A stretch of 64,000 nt of DNA from Henriciella sp. GTDB taxonomy: Bacteria; Pseudomonadota; Alphaproteobacteria; Caulobacterales; Hyphomonadaceae. This document shows positions 9,151-16,346 of this stretch, piece by piece. The number at the start of each line of letters is the position of its first letter. Position 1 is the first letter of the stretch. Under the pieces are notes generated by a model. It had not been told where the DNA came from. It worked only from the letters and a program-made list of their open reading frames with translations, and searched no databases. The stretch is taken from positions 124,001-188,000 of the forward strand of contig JASJAO010000006.1 in assembly GCA_030066975.1 (NCBI GenBank). The letters are read 5' to 3'. Position numbers and translations under genes: made by a program.

Positions 9151-9864
9151 ATGCCCACATTAGTTCTGACACGCCATGGCCAAAGCCAATGGAACCTCGA
9201 AAATCGCTTCACCGGTTGGTGGGATGCTGACCTGACCGCAAAAGGCGAGGCGGAAGCCAAACAAGGCGGCGAGCTTCTGGTCGCGGCGGGCATTGCGCCA
9301 ACCCGCGCTTTTACAAGTTACCAGACCCGCGCCATCCGCACCCTCTGGATCAGCCTGCTCGCGATGGATCGCGCCTGGCTGCCGGTTGAGAAACACTGGC
9401 GTCTCAACGAGCGTCACTATGGCGGTCTGACTGGTCTCGACAAAGCCCAAACCGCTGAAAAGCACGGTAAGGATCAGGTCCATATCTGGCGCCGGTCCTA
9501 TGACGTTCCGCCGCCGCCTCTGGACGCTGGCTCTGAGTTCGACCTCTCCCAGGATCCGCGCTATGCCGGTGTACCGGTGCCGTCTTCGGAAAGCCTGAAA
9601 CTGACGCTTGAACGCGTCCTGCCTTATTGGGAGAGCGATATCGCCCCGGTCCTGAAAGCCGGTGAAGACACGATCATCTCCGCCCATGGCAATTCGCTGC
9701 GCGCCCTGGTCAAGCATCTGTTCAACGTGCCGGACGCGACCATTACCGGTGTTGAAATCCCGACTGGTAATCCACTGGTGATTGAGCTGAACGATGCGCT
9801 TGTCCCTATCTCAGCCCGTTATCTGGACGAGAGCCGCGCGCGGGATCTGCCAGATCTGCCGTGA
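9151..9864 (+). CDS. gpmA: 2,3-bisphosphoglycerate-dependent phosphoglycerate mutase
   Basis: A 237-residue glycolytic enzyme interconverting 3- and 2-phosphoglycerate. The phosphohistidine motif T-R-H-G-Q-S is at residues 7-12, followed by N-x-x-x-R-F-T-G-W-W-D, E-R-H-Y-G-G-L-T-G-L-D-K around 88-98 and the second catalytic S-A-H-G-N-S-L-R near 180. Length and motifs are those of the dPGM family. Its stop codon overlaps the GTG start of purU (GTGA), so it heads an operon with folate genes, an unusual partner for a glycolytic enzyme. Confidence 0.95.
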   Translation: MPTLVLTRHGQSQWNLENRFTGWWDADLTAKGEAEAKQGGELLVAAGIAPTRAFTSYQTRAIRTLWISLLAMDRAWLPVEKHWRLNERHYGGLTGLDKAQTAEKHGKDQVHIWRRSYDVPPPPLDAGSEFDLSQDPRYAGVPVPSSESLKLTLERVLPYWESDIAPVLKAGEDTIISAHGNSLRALVKHLFNVPDATITGVEIPTGNPLVIELNDALVPISARYLDESRARDLPDLP

Positions 9865-10715
9865 GCGAGCACCGCTACATCCTGCGGGCGGCGGCTCCTG
9901 ATGCCATTGGCATTATCGCTGACGTCATGGGGCACCTCGCGAGCCATCGCCTCAGCGTGACGGAGAACCATGATTTCGGCGACCCGCAATCCAATCGCTT
10001 TTTCATCTGGGCCAAGTTTGAGGCCGAACCCGGCTTTCAGCCAACTGCCTTTGAGGACGGGTTTTCAGCGCTGGCTGAGCGCCGGTCCATGGACTGGTCG
10101 CTGCGCCGCGAGACCGAGAAGCCGCGCGCTCTCGTGCTCGCTTCCAAAGGCGATCATTGCCTGAATGATCTCCTCTACCGCCATCGCCGCAATCGTCTCG
10201 GCGCAGAAATCACCGCGATCGTCTCCAACCATATGGACGCGCAGTGGCACGCAGACCGCCACGACGTGCCCTTCTTTCATGTCCCGGTCACCGCCGCTAC
10301 AAAACCGCAGGCCGAAGACCGATTGCGCGCGCTGATCAGTGAGACCCAATCCGATTTCGTCGTCCTCGCCCGCTATATGCAGGTCCTGACCGATCAGCTC
10401 AGCACGGAATTGACCGGACGCTGTATCAATATTCACCATTCCGCCCTGCCGAGCTTTAAGGGTGCACGGCCTTACCATCAGGCCCATGAGCGCGGCGTGA
10501 AACTGATCGGCGCCACCGCCCATTACGTCACGGCCGATCTCGACGAAGGCCCGATTATCGCGCAGGATGTTGCTCCGGTTGACCATCGCCTTTCGGCAGA
10601 GCGCATGGTTGAACTTGGCCGCGATATTGAAGCGCGCGTCCTCGCCCGTGCCGTTACGGCGCACGCGGAAGGCCGTGTCTTCCTGAACGGCAAACGCACA
10701 ATTGTGTTTGAGTAG
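9861..10715 (+). CDS. purU: Formyltetrahydrofolate deformylase
   Basis: A 284-residue protein that hydrolyses 10-formyl-THF to formate and THF, balancing the one-carbon pool. It has an N-terminal ACT domain (residues 1-80) and a formyltransferase-like catalytic domain (about 88-284). The catalytic set is visible as the N-I-H-H-S-x-L-P-S-F-K-G-A segment near residue 195 and H-Y-V-T-x-x-L-D-E-G-P-I-I-x-Q near 225. It starts with GTG overlapping gpmA by 4 nt and is followed after 5 nt by a RibD-like deaminase gene. Confidence 0.94.
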   Translation: MSEHRYILRAAAPDAIGIIADVMGHLASHRLSVTENHDFGDPQSNRFFIWAKFEAEPGFQPTAFEDGFSALAERRSMDWSLRRETEKPRALVLASKGDHCLNDLLYRHRRNRLGAEITAIVSNHMDAQWHADRHDVPFFHVPVTAATKPQAEDRLRALISETQSDFVVLARYMQVLTDQLSTELTGRCINIHHSALPSFKGARPYHQAHERGVKLIGATAHYVTADLDEGPIIAQDVAPVDHRLSAERMVELGRDIEARVLARAVTAHAEGRVFLNGKRTIVFE

Positions 10716-10720
10716 AGCCA

Positions 10721-11161
10721 ATGCCCCGTCACACCCACCATATGCAGCGCGCTCTTGAACTCGCTCGGTATCAGGCCGGACGCACCGGCCGAAATCCGAG
10801 TGTCGGCTGCGTCATCGTGGACCGCGACGGCCGGGTCCTCTCTGAGGCCGCAACCGGCGATGGCGGCACGCTCCATGCCGAACAAACCGCGCTGCAGCGT
10901 CTACCACTCGGCGCCGCTGCGGGCGGGACGGCCTATGTCACGCTCGAACCCTGCCGTGAGCGCTCCGCCGGGGGCGCGTCCTGTTCAGAACAACTCGTCT
11001 CTGCGGGCGTTGCCGCGGTTTATCTCTCAACGCTCGACCCGCATCCCAACGGGGCGGGCGGCGCAGCCCGCCTGCGCGCAGCCGGTATTCGTGTGGAAAC
11101 GGGCCTGCTGCAAGACGAAGCAGACGCGTTTTACGCTGATTTCTTTGCGCAAATTACATAA
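10721..11161 (+). CDS. Stand-alone RibD-type pyrimidine deaminase domain protein
   Basis: A 146-residue cytidine-deaminase-fold protein. The zinc site is complete: H-A-E at about residues 50-52 and P-C-R-E-R...C at about 72-84. The N-x-S-V-G-C-V-I-V motif is typical of the deaminase half of RibD. The reductase half of a bifunctional RibD is absent, since the ORF ends right after the deaminase. It follows purU by 5 nt and precedes folE, which makes GTP-derived pterin. It could supply the riboflavin deaminase step or act on another amino-pyrimidine or pterin. The substrate motif usually written M-x-D-P-N-P is T-L-D-P-H-P here, so the substrate is uncertain. Confidence 0.75.
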   Translation: MPRHTHHMQRALELARYQAGRTGRNPSVGCVIVDRDGRVLSEAATGDGGTLHAEQTALQRLPLGAAAGGTAYVTLEPCRERSAGGASCSEQLVSAGVAAVYLSTLDPHPNGAGGAARLRAAGIRVETGLLQDEADAFYADFFAQIT

Positions 11162-11247
11162 ATCTCAGTCTTATTTTGATCCGGTTTAATCGCTTGACCG
11201 TAAGTCACTATGGAAACCAGGATCGTTTGGTCCTATGTTTCTGTCAT

Positions 11248-11300
11248 CGCCCTGAGGGTACAAACCCCGGGCGGGCGTTAAGTCCAGGTTGGCAGGGTCC
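11248..11300 (+). promoter_or_regulatory. Candidate folE-leader riboswitch (folE motif / THF-II-like)
   Basis: About 60-115 nt upstream of folE lies a compact folded element. CGCCC (11248-11252) pairs with GGGCG (11269-11273), enclosing an internal UGA and a second stem GGGU (11256-11259) with ACCC (11264-11267). It is followed by a GGCAGGGUCC segment just before a short ATG (11305). A tetrahydrofolate riboswitch class (folE motif, THF-II) is known upstream of folE in Alphaproteobacteria. Position, size and nested stem-internal-loop form agree, but I could not run the covariance model. Confidence 0.45.
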
Positions 11301-11363
11301 TTGAATGGTCATCATTGCTGGCACGGCTCGACCTCCGTCCCTCAGAATTAAGGATTACCGATT

Positions 11364-11984
11364 ATGGCCATGGATGCCATCACCCCTAAAGATCAGATTA
11401 CTGGTGCCGACGAGATTGAGCGCCCGAGCATGGAAGAGGCCATGGACGCGGTGCGCACACTGTTGTCCTGGGCCGGTGACGACCCACGCCGCGAAGGCCT
11501 GATCGACACCCCAAAACGTGTCGTCAAAGCCTATAAGGAATTCTTCGCCGGCTATGAAATGGACCCGGTGGCAGAGCTCGCACGCACCTTTGAAGACGTC
11601 CAGGGCTATGACGATATCGTTATGCTGAAAGACATCGATGTGGAGAGCCATTGTGAGCACCACATGGTGCCCATTCTCGGCAAAGCGCATGTGGCCTATA
11701 TGCCGACCCAGCGCGTGGTCGGGATTTCAAAGATTGCCCGCGTCGTCGAGATTTTCGGCAAGCGCCTGCAGACCCAGGAAACCATGACGGCGCAAGTCGC
11801 TGATTGTATCACTGATGCGCTGCAGCCCGCGGGTGTCGCGGTTCTGATCGACGCCAAGCACCAGTGCATGACCACACGCGGCGTCCACCACAAAAACGTC
11901 GCGACGATCACGACCCAGTTCACCGGCGTGTTCAAAACCGACAAGGACCTGCGCAACCGCTTCCTCCGCTTCGCCGGACAATAA
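11364..11984 (+). CDS. folE: GTP cyclohydrolase I
   Basis: A 206-residue enzyme converting GTP to 7,8-dihydroneopterin triphosphate, the first step of folate synthesis. The zinc and active-site residues are present: C-E-H-H-M-V-P near residue 95 and H-Q-C-M-T-T-R-G-V around 168-176, plus D-T-P-K-R-V near 50. The start at 11364 has AAGGA about 9 nt upstream; a second in-frame ATG lies two codons later. It carries its own leader with a candidate THF-sensing element and ends in a good rho-independent terminator. Confidence 0.96.
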   Translation: MAMDAITPKDQITGADEIERPSMEEAMDAVRTLLSWAGDDPRREGLIDTPKRVVKAYKEFFAGYEMDPVAELARTFEDVQGYDDIVMLKDIDVESHCEHHMVPILGKAHVAYMPTQRVVGISKIARVVEIFGKRLQTQETMTAQVADCITDALQPAGVAVLIDAKHQCMTTRGVHHKNVATITTQFTGVFKTDKDLRNRFLRFAGQ

Positions 11985-12009
11985 CGCGCAGCCTGACCCA
12001 AATCCCAAA

Positions 12010-12039
12010 CGCCTCGGCCCTCCAGCCGGGGCGTTTTTT
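12010..12039 (+). terminator. Rho-independent terminator of folE
   Basis: A 9-bp stem pairs CGCCTCGGC (12010-12018) with GCCGGGGCG (12025-12033), with a 6-nt loop and a run of six T. Confidence 0.85.
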
Positions 12040-12087
12040 GTTGTCTAGTGGGTGTGATGGGTGAAACCCCTCGCGACGGAGGTTCCC

Positions 12088-12228
12088 ATGCCAGAGCGCT
12101 TGTGGACGCACACCCCTGACGGGGGCCATGACATTACAGTTGGTCTTCAACCAGAGCCCAAGTCTCGCCGGAGCAGGGACACTCAACAGGTCTTCCTGAG
12201 CAGAGAGAGACATTGGACCAGCGGCTGA
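12088..12228 (+). CDS. Possible small protein (46 aa), unknown
   Basis: An ATG at 12088 follows a clear GGAGG with 6-nt spacing and opens a 46-codon frame ending at TGA 12228. The product is polar and basic in its second half (K-S-R-R-S-R-D) and ends R-H-W-T-S-G. I recognise no family and see no signal or membrane segment. It lies in a 302-nt gap between the folE terminator and the serpin gene. The ribosome binding site is the main support. Confidence 0.4.
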   Translation: MPERLWTHTPDGGHDITVGLQPEPKSRRSRDTQQVFLSRERHWTSG

Positions 12229-12286
12229 GTTGGGTCGGGTTTAACCCTCTGAAGCGAACCAGTTTCAGAACCCCAGAAATCCTCTC

Positions 12287-13561
12287 TTACTTTGGCGGAG
12301 TTACAAAGCGCCCCATGAACAGGATGAGGCCGGTAGTGTTGTCTTTGATGACGAAAAAGAACGGGTGATCCGCATAGAATTCTTTCGGTTCGACGATTGG
12401 TCGGCGTCCCCCCGAAACAGCGACCATTACCACCGCTGTGGCGGCAGCCGCCTCAGTTCCCTCTTCATCAATCTCCAAAAATGTTTGATGAACGACATCG
12501 TCGATTTTGAGCTTCAAAGGGAGCATGCTGAAACACGGTTCGTTCGGGTTTTTGCTTGGATCTGCGATCCCGGAGAATTCGGCCTTTCCCGTGAAGGAGT
12601 TCACCATACCCAAGGATTTAAGAGCTTCTTTAAGCTGCAATCGCTGCTTCATTTCAATCTTGGGCAGTTTCACTTTAACGCGCTCCGGCTCCGACGCGGC
12701 CAGCATGTTGATCCATTGATCGACGCGCGAAACCGTCATTTTCTCTTCGAATTTAGACAGTCCATCTTCAGCATCCGGAAGAAAGACAACCATTGATAGG
12801 TCATCATTCAGGTATGGCAGTTCGAGCGCTTTGAAGCCTGGGCGTTTGAGGTACTTGAAATGGGCGGTTTGATTCATCATGCGAAGGTCGGTTTTTTCGC
12901 CAACCCAAGACGTGAATTCCTCATTGCCCGTCATACCACCTTTGAAAGGCTGCGCCCATTTCGCATCCAAATAGATTGTATTCACGAGCACCATACGCGT
13001 GCACTCATGGACGTTTGAGGGGCTCAATAGATCGAGGATGCGATCCTCAGTTTTTTCCGCAACCCAGTCATTGATGGCTTCTCTCGCGCTCTCGAACTGA
13101 GTTCGAAAGTCCAGCTTCTTTTGCGGAGCTTTATAGGTCTCTTTAACGAGCGCAGCAAAATCCGGTTCCACGACGACTCGCTTATCAACAAAGATCCGAT
13201 TGTTGATACGAAGCCTGTTAGCACCATCACTCTGCTGCACACCGCTTAGCACCTCGCCCATCGTGGTATGAAACTCGTCTTCAGGCAGAGCGAAGTGCAA
13301 CGTTTCGGCCATCTCAGTGGCGGTCTCATCTCGAGCACCAGCATAGGTCATCGCCAAGGCTGTCGAGATGCTGGCAGGCGAAACGAAAATATTGTCAGTC
13401 TCAGGGGTATCAGAGGTTTGCCTGTAGAGATCTAATCCTAGGGCTAGATTTCCATCGACGACGCTTTTGGTCTGCAATGTCGTTTCGTAGGGTGACGGGG
13501 CCGAGACACAACCCGCCGCGCTCAGTGCAATTAGTGCTGCAATGGAGTGCGTGCTTTTCAT
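12287..13561 (-). CDS. Serpin-family serine protease inhibitor, lipoprotein
   Basis: A 424-residue serpin with a lipoprotein signal (L-S-A-A-G-C, Cys at about residue 18). Hallmarks are N-I-F-V-S-P-A-S-I-S-T-A-L-A-M near 57, N-x-I-Y-L-D-A-K-W near 196, L-P-Y-L-N-D-D-L-S-M near 250 and the C-terminal D-H-P-F-F-F-V-I-K-D-N near 400. The reactive-centre hinge reads E-E-G-T-E-A-A-A-A-T (P17-P8), the Gly/Thr/small-residue pattern of inhibitory serpins. Counting 17 residues from the first hinge Glu puts P1 at a Val before Ser-Gly-Gly, which suggests an elastase-like or subtilisin-like target. It would sit in the envelope and trap proteases. It looks like an acquired accessory gene, being flanked by non-core small ORFs. 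Confidence 0.93.
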   Translation of the reverse strand: MKSTHSIAALIALSAAGCVSAPSPYETTLQTKSVVDGNLALGLDLYRQTSDTPETDNIFVSPASISTALAMTYAGARDETATEMAETLHFALPEDEFHTTMGEVLSGVQQSDGANRLRINNRIFVDKRVVVEPDFAALVKETYKAPQKKLDFRTQFESAREAINDWVAEKTEDRILDLLSPSNVHECTRMVLVNTIYLDAKWAQPFKGGMTGNEEFTSWVGEKTDLRMMNQTAHFKYLKRPGFKALELPYLNDDLSMVVFLPDAEDGLSKFEEKMTVSRVDQWINMLAASEPERVKVKLPKIEMKQRLQLKEALKSLGMVNSFTGKAEFSGIADPSKNPNEPCFSMLPLKLKIDDVVHQTFLEIDEEGTEAAAATAVVMVAVSGGRRPIVEPKEFYADHPFFFVIKDNTTGLILFMGRFVTPPK

Positions 13562-13773
13562 TTGAGGTCACCAAACTATTCGACCCAAAAGTAAGCGAAC
13601 GGCAGCTAAAGATTGATGAACCTGATAGGAAAATTTGCACCTCGCTCAAACCGAGGGGAGACGTCATGAACGTCTATTTTAAGACGCTTTGTGCCGCTTG
13701 ATTAGCTTCGCTTTCTCGTTGGATATACCGCCATCAATCCTCCCCCTGAAATTCTCGCGTACACTCCCTCCCC

Positions 13774-14148
13774 ATGGACATCCGCTTCACCCTTGCCGCT
13801 GTGGCTCATCTCCCGGTCTATCTTTGGCCCTGGGTCTGGTGGCAGCTGTTTGCGGTCAAGCGCTGGTGCCGGATCAACAATCGTAAGGTCCTCTGGCAGG
13901 CGGATGAGCACGGTAAAGTCTGGGTGACCTATGTGTCTGACGATGAGAAAGACCTCACCGCCTGGTGCCACCAACAGGCCAAGCTCTATCGCCCACACTG
14001 GTACGCCTTGTACAACGAGTCCGGCGAAATGCATCTCAGCGCCATCCACTTCTGGATGGGCCGGATCATGGAATGCGGCGAGCGGTTCATGCGCCGCGCG
14101 GTGTCTCAGGCGGCGCGGATGACGCCCGCCATCGAGGATTCAAGCTAA
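13774..14148 (+). CDS. Conserved-looking hypothetical protein with N-terminal hydrophobic segment
   Basis: A 124-residue protein. Residues 6-28 are hydrophobic and rich in Trp/Tyr (Y-L-W-P-W-V-W-W), followed by a Lys/Arg-rich loop and a soluble domain with many Trp, His and acidic residues. I cannot name a family. The sequence looks like a real gene rather than an antisense shadow, because the opposite strand lacks a plausible protein. It ends two bases before a large palindromic repeat. Confidence 0.6.
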   Translation: MDIRFTLAAVAHLPVYLWPWVWWQLFAVKRWCRINNRKVLWQADEHGKVWVTYVSDDEKDLTAWCHQQAKLYRPHWYALYNESGEMHLSAIHFWMGRIMECGERFMRRAVSQAARMTPAIEDSS

Positions 14149-14149
14149 A

Positions 14150-14265
14150 GCCCCCTCCGCCCTTCGGGCACCTCCCCCGCTCGCGGGGGAGGATCGCCTG
14201 AGGCGCTTCCGATTCTATCCTCCCCCGTTTACGGGGGAGGTGGGCGCGAAGCGCTCGGAGGGGGC
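14150..14265. repeat. Large imperfect palindromic repeat (REP/BIME-like)
   Basis: A 116-bp GC-rich palindrome. The outer 10-bp arms GCCCCCTCCG (14150-14159) and CGGAGGGGGC (14256-14265) are perfect, and inner arms CACCTCCCCCG and CGGGGGAGGTG repeat the pairing. Each half also folds on itself as a CTCCCCCG...CGGGGGAG hairpin. It lies entirely between genes and has no coding potential. This form is typical of mobile intergenic REP-type elements. Confidence 0.8.
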
Positions 14266-14412
14266 GGGTCTCCTAACCGCGCAACCCTCTTCTACCAAAA
14301 TCAGTTTCCCCCCACCGCCGCATCCGCGGCCGCCCGTGCTGGCTTCAGCCTAATTTGAGGCGCTTGACCAATTCCCCATTGCCTTCACAATCAACACTAC
14401 GGGGAGGTCAAA

Positions 14413-14796
14413 ATGGACATTCAAACATCAAAACCAACCATCTTTCTGGCCACGAAAAATGCCGAGGCGGCGCGGGCCTTCTATGAAGGCGTCCTGGGAT
14501 TGACGCTCGAAGCGGATGATCCGTTTGCCCTGGTCTATCAGCTGTCCGGGGCGGAGTTGCGCCTCTCGAAAGTCCCTGATTTTACCCCGCTCCCTTTTAC
14601 TGTGCTCGACTGGCAGGTTGCTGATATCATGGCCGCCCATGCCGATTTGTCGGCCAACGGCGTCGACTTTCTGGTCTTTGACGGCATGGGTCAGGATGAC
14701 CATCAGGTCTGGACCAGCCCGGATGGCGGCGCAAAAATCCTCTGGTTCAAAGACCCGGACGGGAATGTTCTGTCGGTCTCTCAGCGTTTGAAGTAG
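14413..14796 (+). CDS. VOC-superfamily protein (glyoxalase/bleomycin-resistance fold)
   Basis: A 127-residue protein with the paired beta-alpha-beta-beta-beta modules of the vicinal-oxygen-chelate fold: A-R-A-F-Y-E-G-V-L-G-L near residue 20 and F-K-D-P-D-G-N-V-L-S near 115, both family signatures. The GGGGAGG site lies 7 nt before the ATG. Possible roles include a small-molecule binding or isomerising enzyme; metal ligands cannot be assigned with certainty. The gene stands alone. Confidence 0.85.
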   Translation: MDIQTSKPTIFLATKNAEAARAFYEGVLGLTLEADDPFALVYQLSGAELRLSKVPDFTPLPFTVLDWQVADIMAAHADLSANGVDFLVFDGMGQDDHQVWTSPDGGAKILWFKDPDGNVLSVSQRLK

Positions 14797-14894
14797 CTGA
14801 GTCTTGAGGCGCGGCGGTTTTGCTCAAGACCCAACCTGGATTTTCTTGACTCGCGGCCTGTTCGTTCTTATTGATAATCAATAAGGAGACTAAA

Positions 14895-15296
14895 ATGATG
14901 CGGGCTGAAATTGTTCGACTGGGATTGCACAAGGTCGATTTGAAGATCGTGTCCGATGATGAAATGCAGGTGCTGCAATGGCGGCGAAAACTGTTTCGTG
15001 ATGAGGTTTTGCTGAACGGTAAGCTGCAGGCTTATTCGGCTGGATTGTGGGGGCGGGAACAGGTCTATGGTCTCGTCTTTGGCCGCGACCTTGAAGGCCA
15101 GGGCGGCGAGAAAGTCATGTTCATGATCGATCCGTCCAGTAATGACTGGAACTGGAGCCAGGATCAGGTGCGCGGGGTTCGGCTTGAGGCCAAAGACGGA
15201 CCGATTGTCGCTTATGGAAGCCTGGATCCAAAGTCGCTGGAAAAGCCTGCGACCTTCTCCGACTGGATGAAGAAGACGATGGGCATGGAGTGGTAG
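14895..15296 (+). CDS. Hypothetical protein, 133 aa
   Basis: An AAGGAG site 6 nt upstream sets the ATG at 14895. The product is soluble, mixed alpha/beta, with several Trp residues and no signal peptide. I do not recognise the family. It is followed by a stem-loop at 15310, suggesting a single-gene transcript. Confidence 0.65.
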   Translation: MMRAEIVRLGLHKVDLKIVSDDEMQVLQWRRKLFRDEVLLNGKLQAYSAGLWGREQVYGLVFGRDLEGQGGEKVMFMIDPSSNDWNWSQDQVRGVRLEAKDGPIVAYGSLDPKSLEKPATFSDWMKKTMGMEW

Positions 15297-15309
15297 GCTC
15301 CAAATGTGA

Positions 15310-15337
15310 AACCGGATCAGTTTTCACTGACCCGGTT
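15310..15337. terminator. Stem-loop between convergent genes
   Basis: AACCGG plus TCAGT (15310-15321) pairs with ACTGA plus CCGGTT (15326-15337), with one A/C mismatch and a 4-nt loop. A short T-rich stretch follows on the plus strand. It can serve the 14895 gene; the T tract is weak. Confidence 0.5.
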
Positions 15338-15364
15338 CCATTTCTCTGCACGCCAGGGTGGGGG

Positions 15365-16198
15365 TTAGCGCGCAGAAACCAGCGGGCCTTTCAGCACCAG
15401 CGTATTGGTGCGCGCGGTGACCACGATATCCAGCGCGGCTGTGTCAGCATCGCCGAGACGCATCGCGCGAAGGCGGGGAACGCCGCCTCTCGCCAGCAAC
15501 TCGCCTGACACCTGATCTGTCAGACCCCAGCCAATCGCTTCGTGACGCGGATCGGCCAGCGTCGCGCGGATCGGGGCAGTTCTTGCGAGGGTCAAGGGCA
15601 GGGCATTGTTCAACTCGCCTTCGACGGTCGCAAACACCTGGACAGTGTAAGTGCGTCCTTCAGCCTGTACCACAGCAAGGCCGACATCGCTGAAGCCGTC
15701 ATGAACCAGGTTCAGTCCGTTCTGCTGATCCTGCAGCATGGAGACATAGATCGCGTTGGCATCAGAACCCGCCTCTGTAATCAGAACGTTCGCGCCCGTG
15801 TCGCCAAATAGGACTGTGCGATCGAAGGCCCGCATCCTGTATAAGTGATCGCGGCCTTCCTTGTCCTGATGGCTGGCATAATCTCTGGCTGCCATATCCA
15901 GTGCATGCGCGGCGGCCGCCAGATCGAGACTGGCGCGACGTTGCAGAGGCATCAGCCCAACCCCGATGCGATCGGTGTTCATCAGTTCGATGATCTGGTC
16001 GCTGAGGTCGGCATTCAGGGTATCAGAGGATTCAATACAGGCAGAGGCCTCAGCCACATAAGCCGAAAGCGGCTGGTCATAACCATTGCTGGCCTGACAC
16101 GCGCTCTCAGACATGGCCGCTGGAGCGAAGGCGAGTCCACCGGCGGCCGCAAAAGCCAGCAGCGAGATGGATTTCAGTGTGTCATATTTCTGTAACAT
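15365..16198 (-). CDS. CAP/SCP-domain secreted protein
   Basis: A 277-residue protein with a signal peptide (about residues 1-30) and a CAP (SCP/PR-1) domain. The pattern I-I-E-L-M-N-T-D-R followed by L-D-L-A-A-A-A-H-A-L-D-M-A-A-R-D-Y-x-S-H is the bacterial CAP opening, and a second conserved block (V-G-L-A-V-V) lies near residue 185. A C-terminal beta-rich extension follows. Bacterial CAP proteins are secreted and of mostly unknown function. I chose ATG 16198; an upstream TTG frame runs through the inverted repeat that covers the promoter. No Shine-Dalgarno is visible, so a leaderless transcript is possible. Confidence 0.75.
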   Translation of the reverse strand: MLQKYDTLKSISLLAFAAAGGLAFAPAAMSESACQASNGYDQPLSAYVAEASACIESSDTLNADLSDQIIELMNTDRIGVGLMPLQRRASLDLAAAAHALDMAARDYASHQDKEGRDHLYRMRAFDRTVLFGDTGANVLITEAGSDANAIYVSMLQDQQNGLNLVHDGFSDVGLAVVQAEGRTYTVQVFATVEGELNNALPLTLARTAPIRATLADPRHEAIGWGLTDQVSGELLARGGVPRLRAMRLGDADTAALDIVVTARTNTLVLKGPLVSAR

Positions 16199-16201
16199 AA
16201 C

Positions 16202-16234
16202 TGACACATACCTATTGTGACAGGTATGTGTCAA
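16202..16234 (-). promoter_or_regulatory. Promoter overlapped by a perfect 12-bp inverted repeat (candidate operator)
   Basis: Reading the minus strand, TTGACA (16234-16229) and TATGTG (16210-16205) are spaced 18 bp, which places transcription start at or next to the CAP gene's ATG. The perfect arms TGACACATACCT (16202-16213) and AGGTATGTGTCA (16222-16233), separated by 8 bp, cover both promoter boxes. A dimeric repressor bound here would block RNA polymerase. Confidence 0.6.
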
Positions 16235-16289
16235 TCCAAAAAGTCCGTTGCCGGATCATTAATAATCCGAAACCGGACATAAAAGCAAG

Positions 16290-16318
16290 AAAGCCGCCCG
16301 GATGAGGGGCGGCTTTCG
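16290..16318 (-). terminator. Rho-independent terminator of pnp
   Basis: On the minus strand GAAAGCCGCC pairs with GGCGGCTTTC around a short loop, followed by TTGCTTTT. It lies about 30 nt after the pnp stop. Confidence 0.8.
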
Positions 16319-16346
16319 ATCGGGTTTTCACTGTTCGGGTGGCAGC

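Noticed and set aside
11305-11502. A 65-codon frame overlapping the folE start
   Set aside because: Mostly out of frame inside folE; no family; the ATG may instead belong to the regulatory leader.
13477-13701. Plus-strand frame at the serpin 5' end, with a short ATG frame at 13666
   Set aside because: Overlaps the serpin signal region in antisense; the 11-codon frame has a ribosome-like site but is too short to support as a gene.
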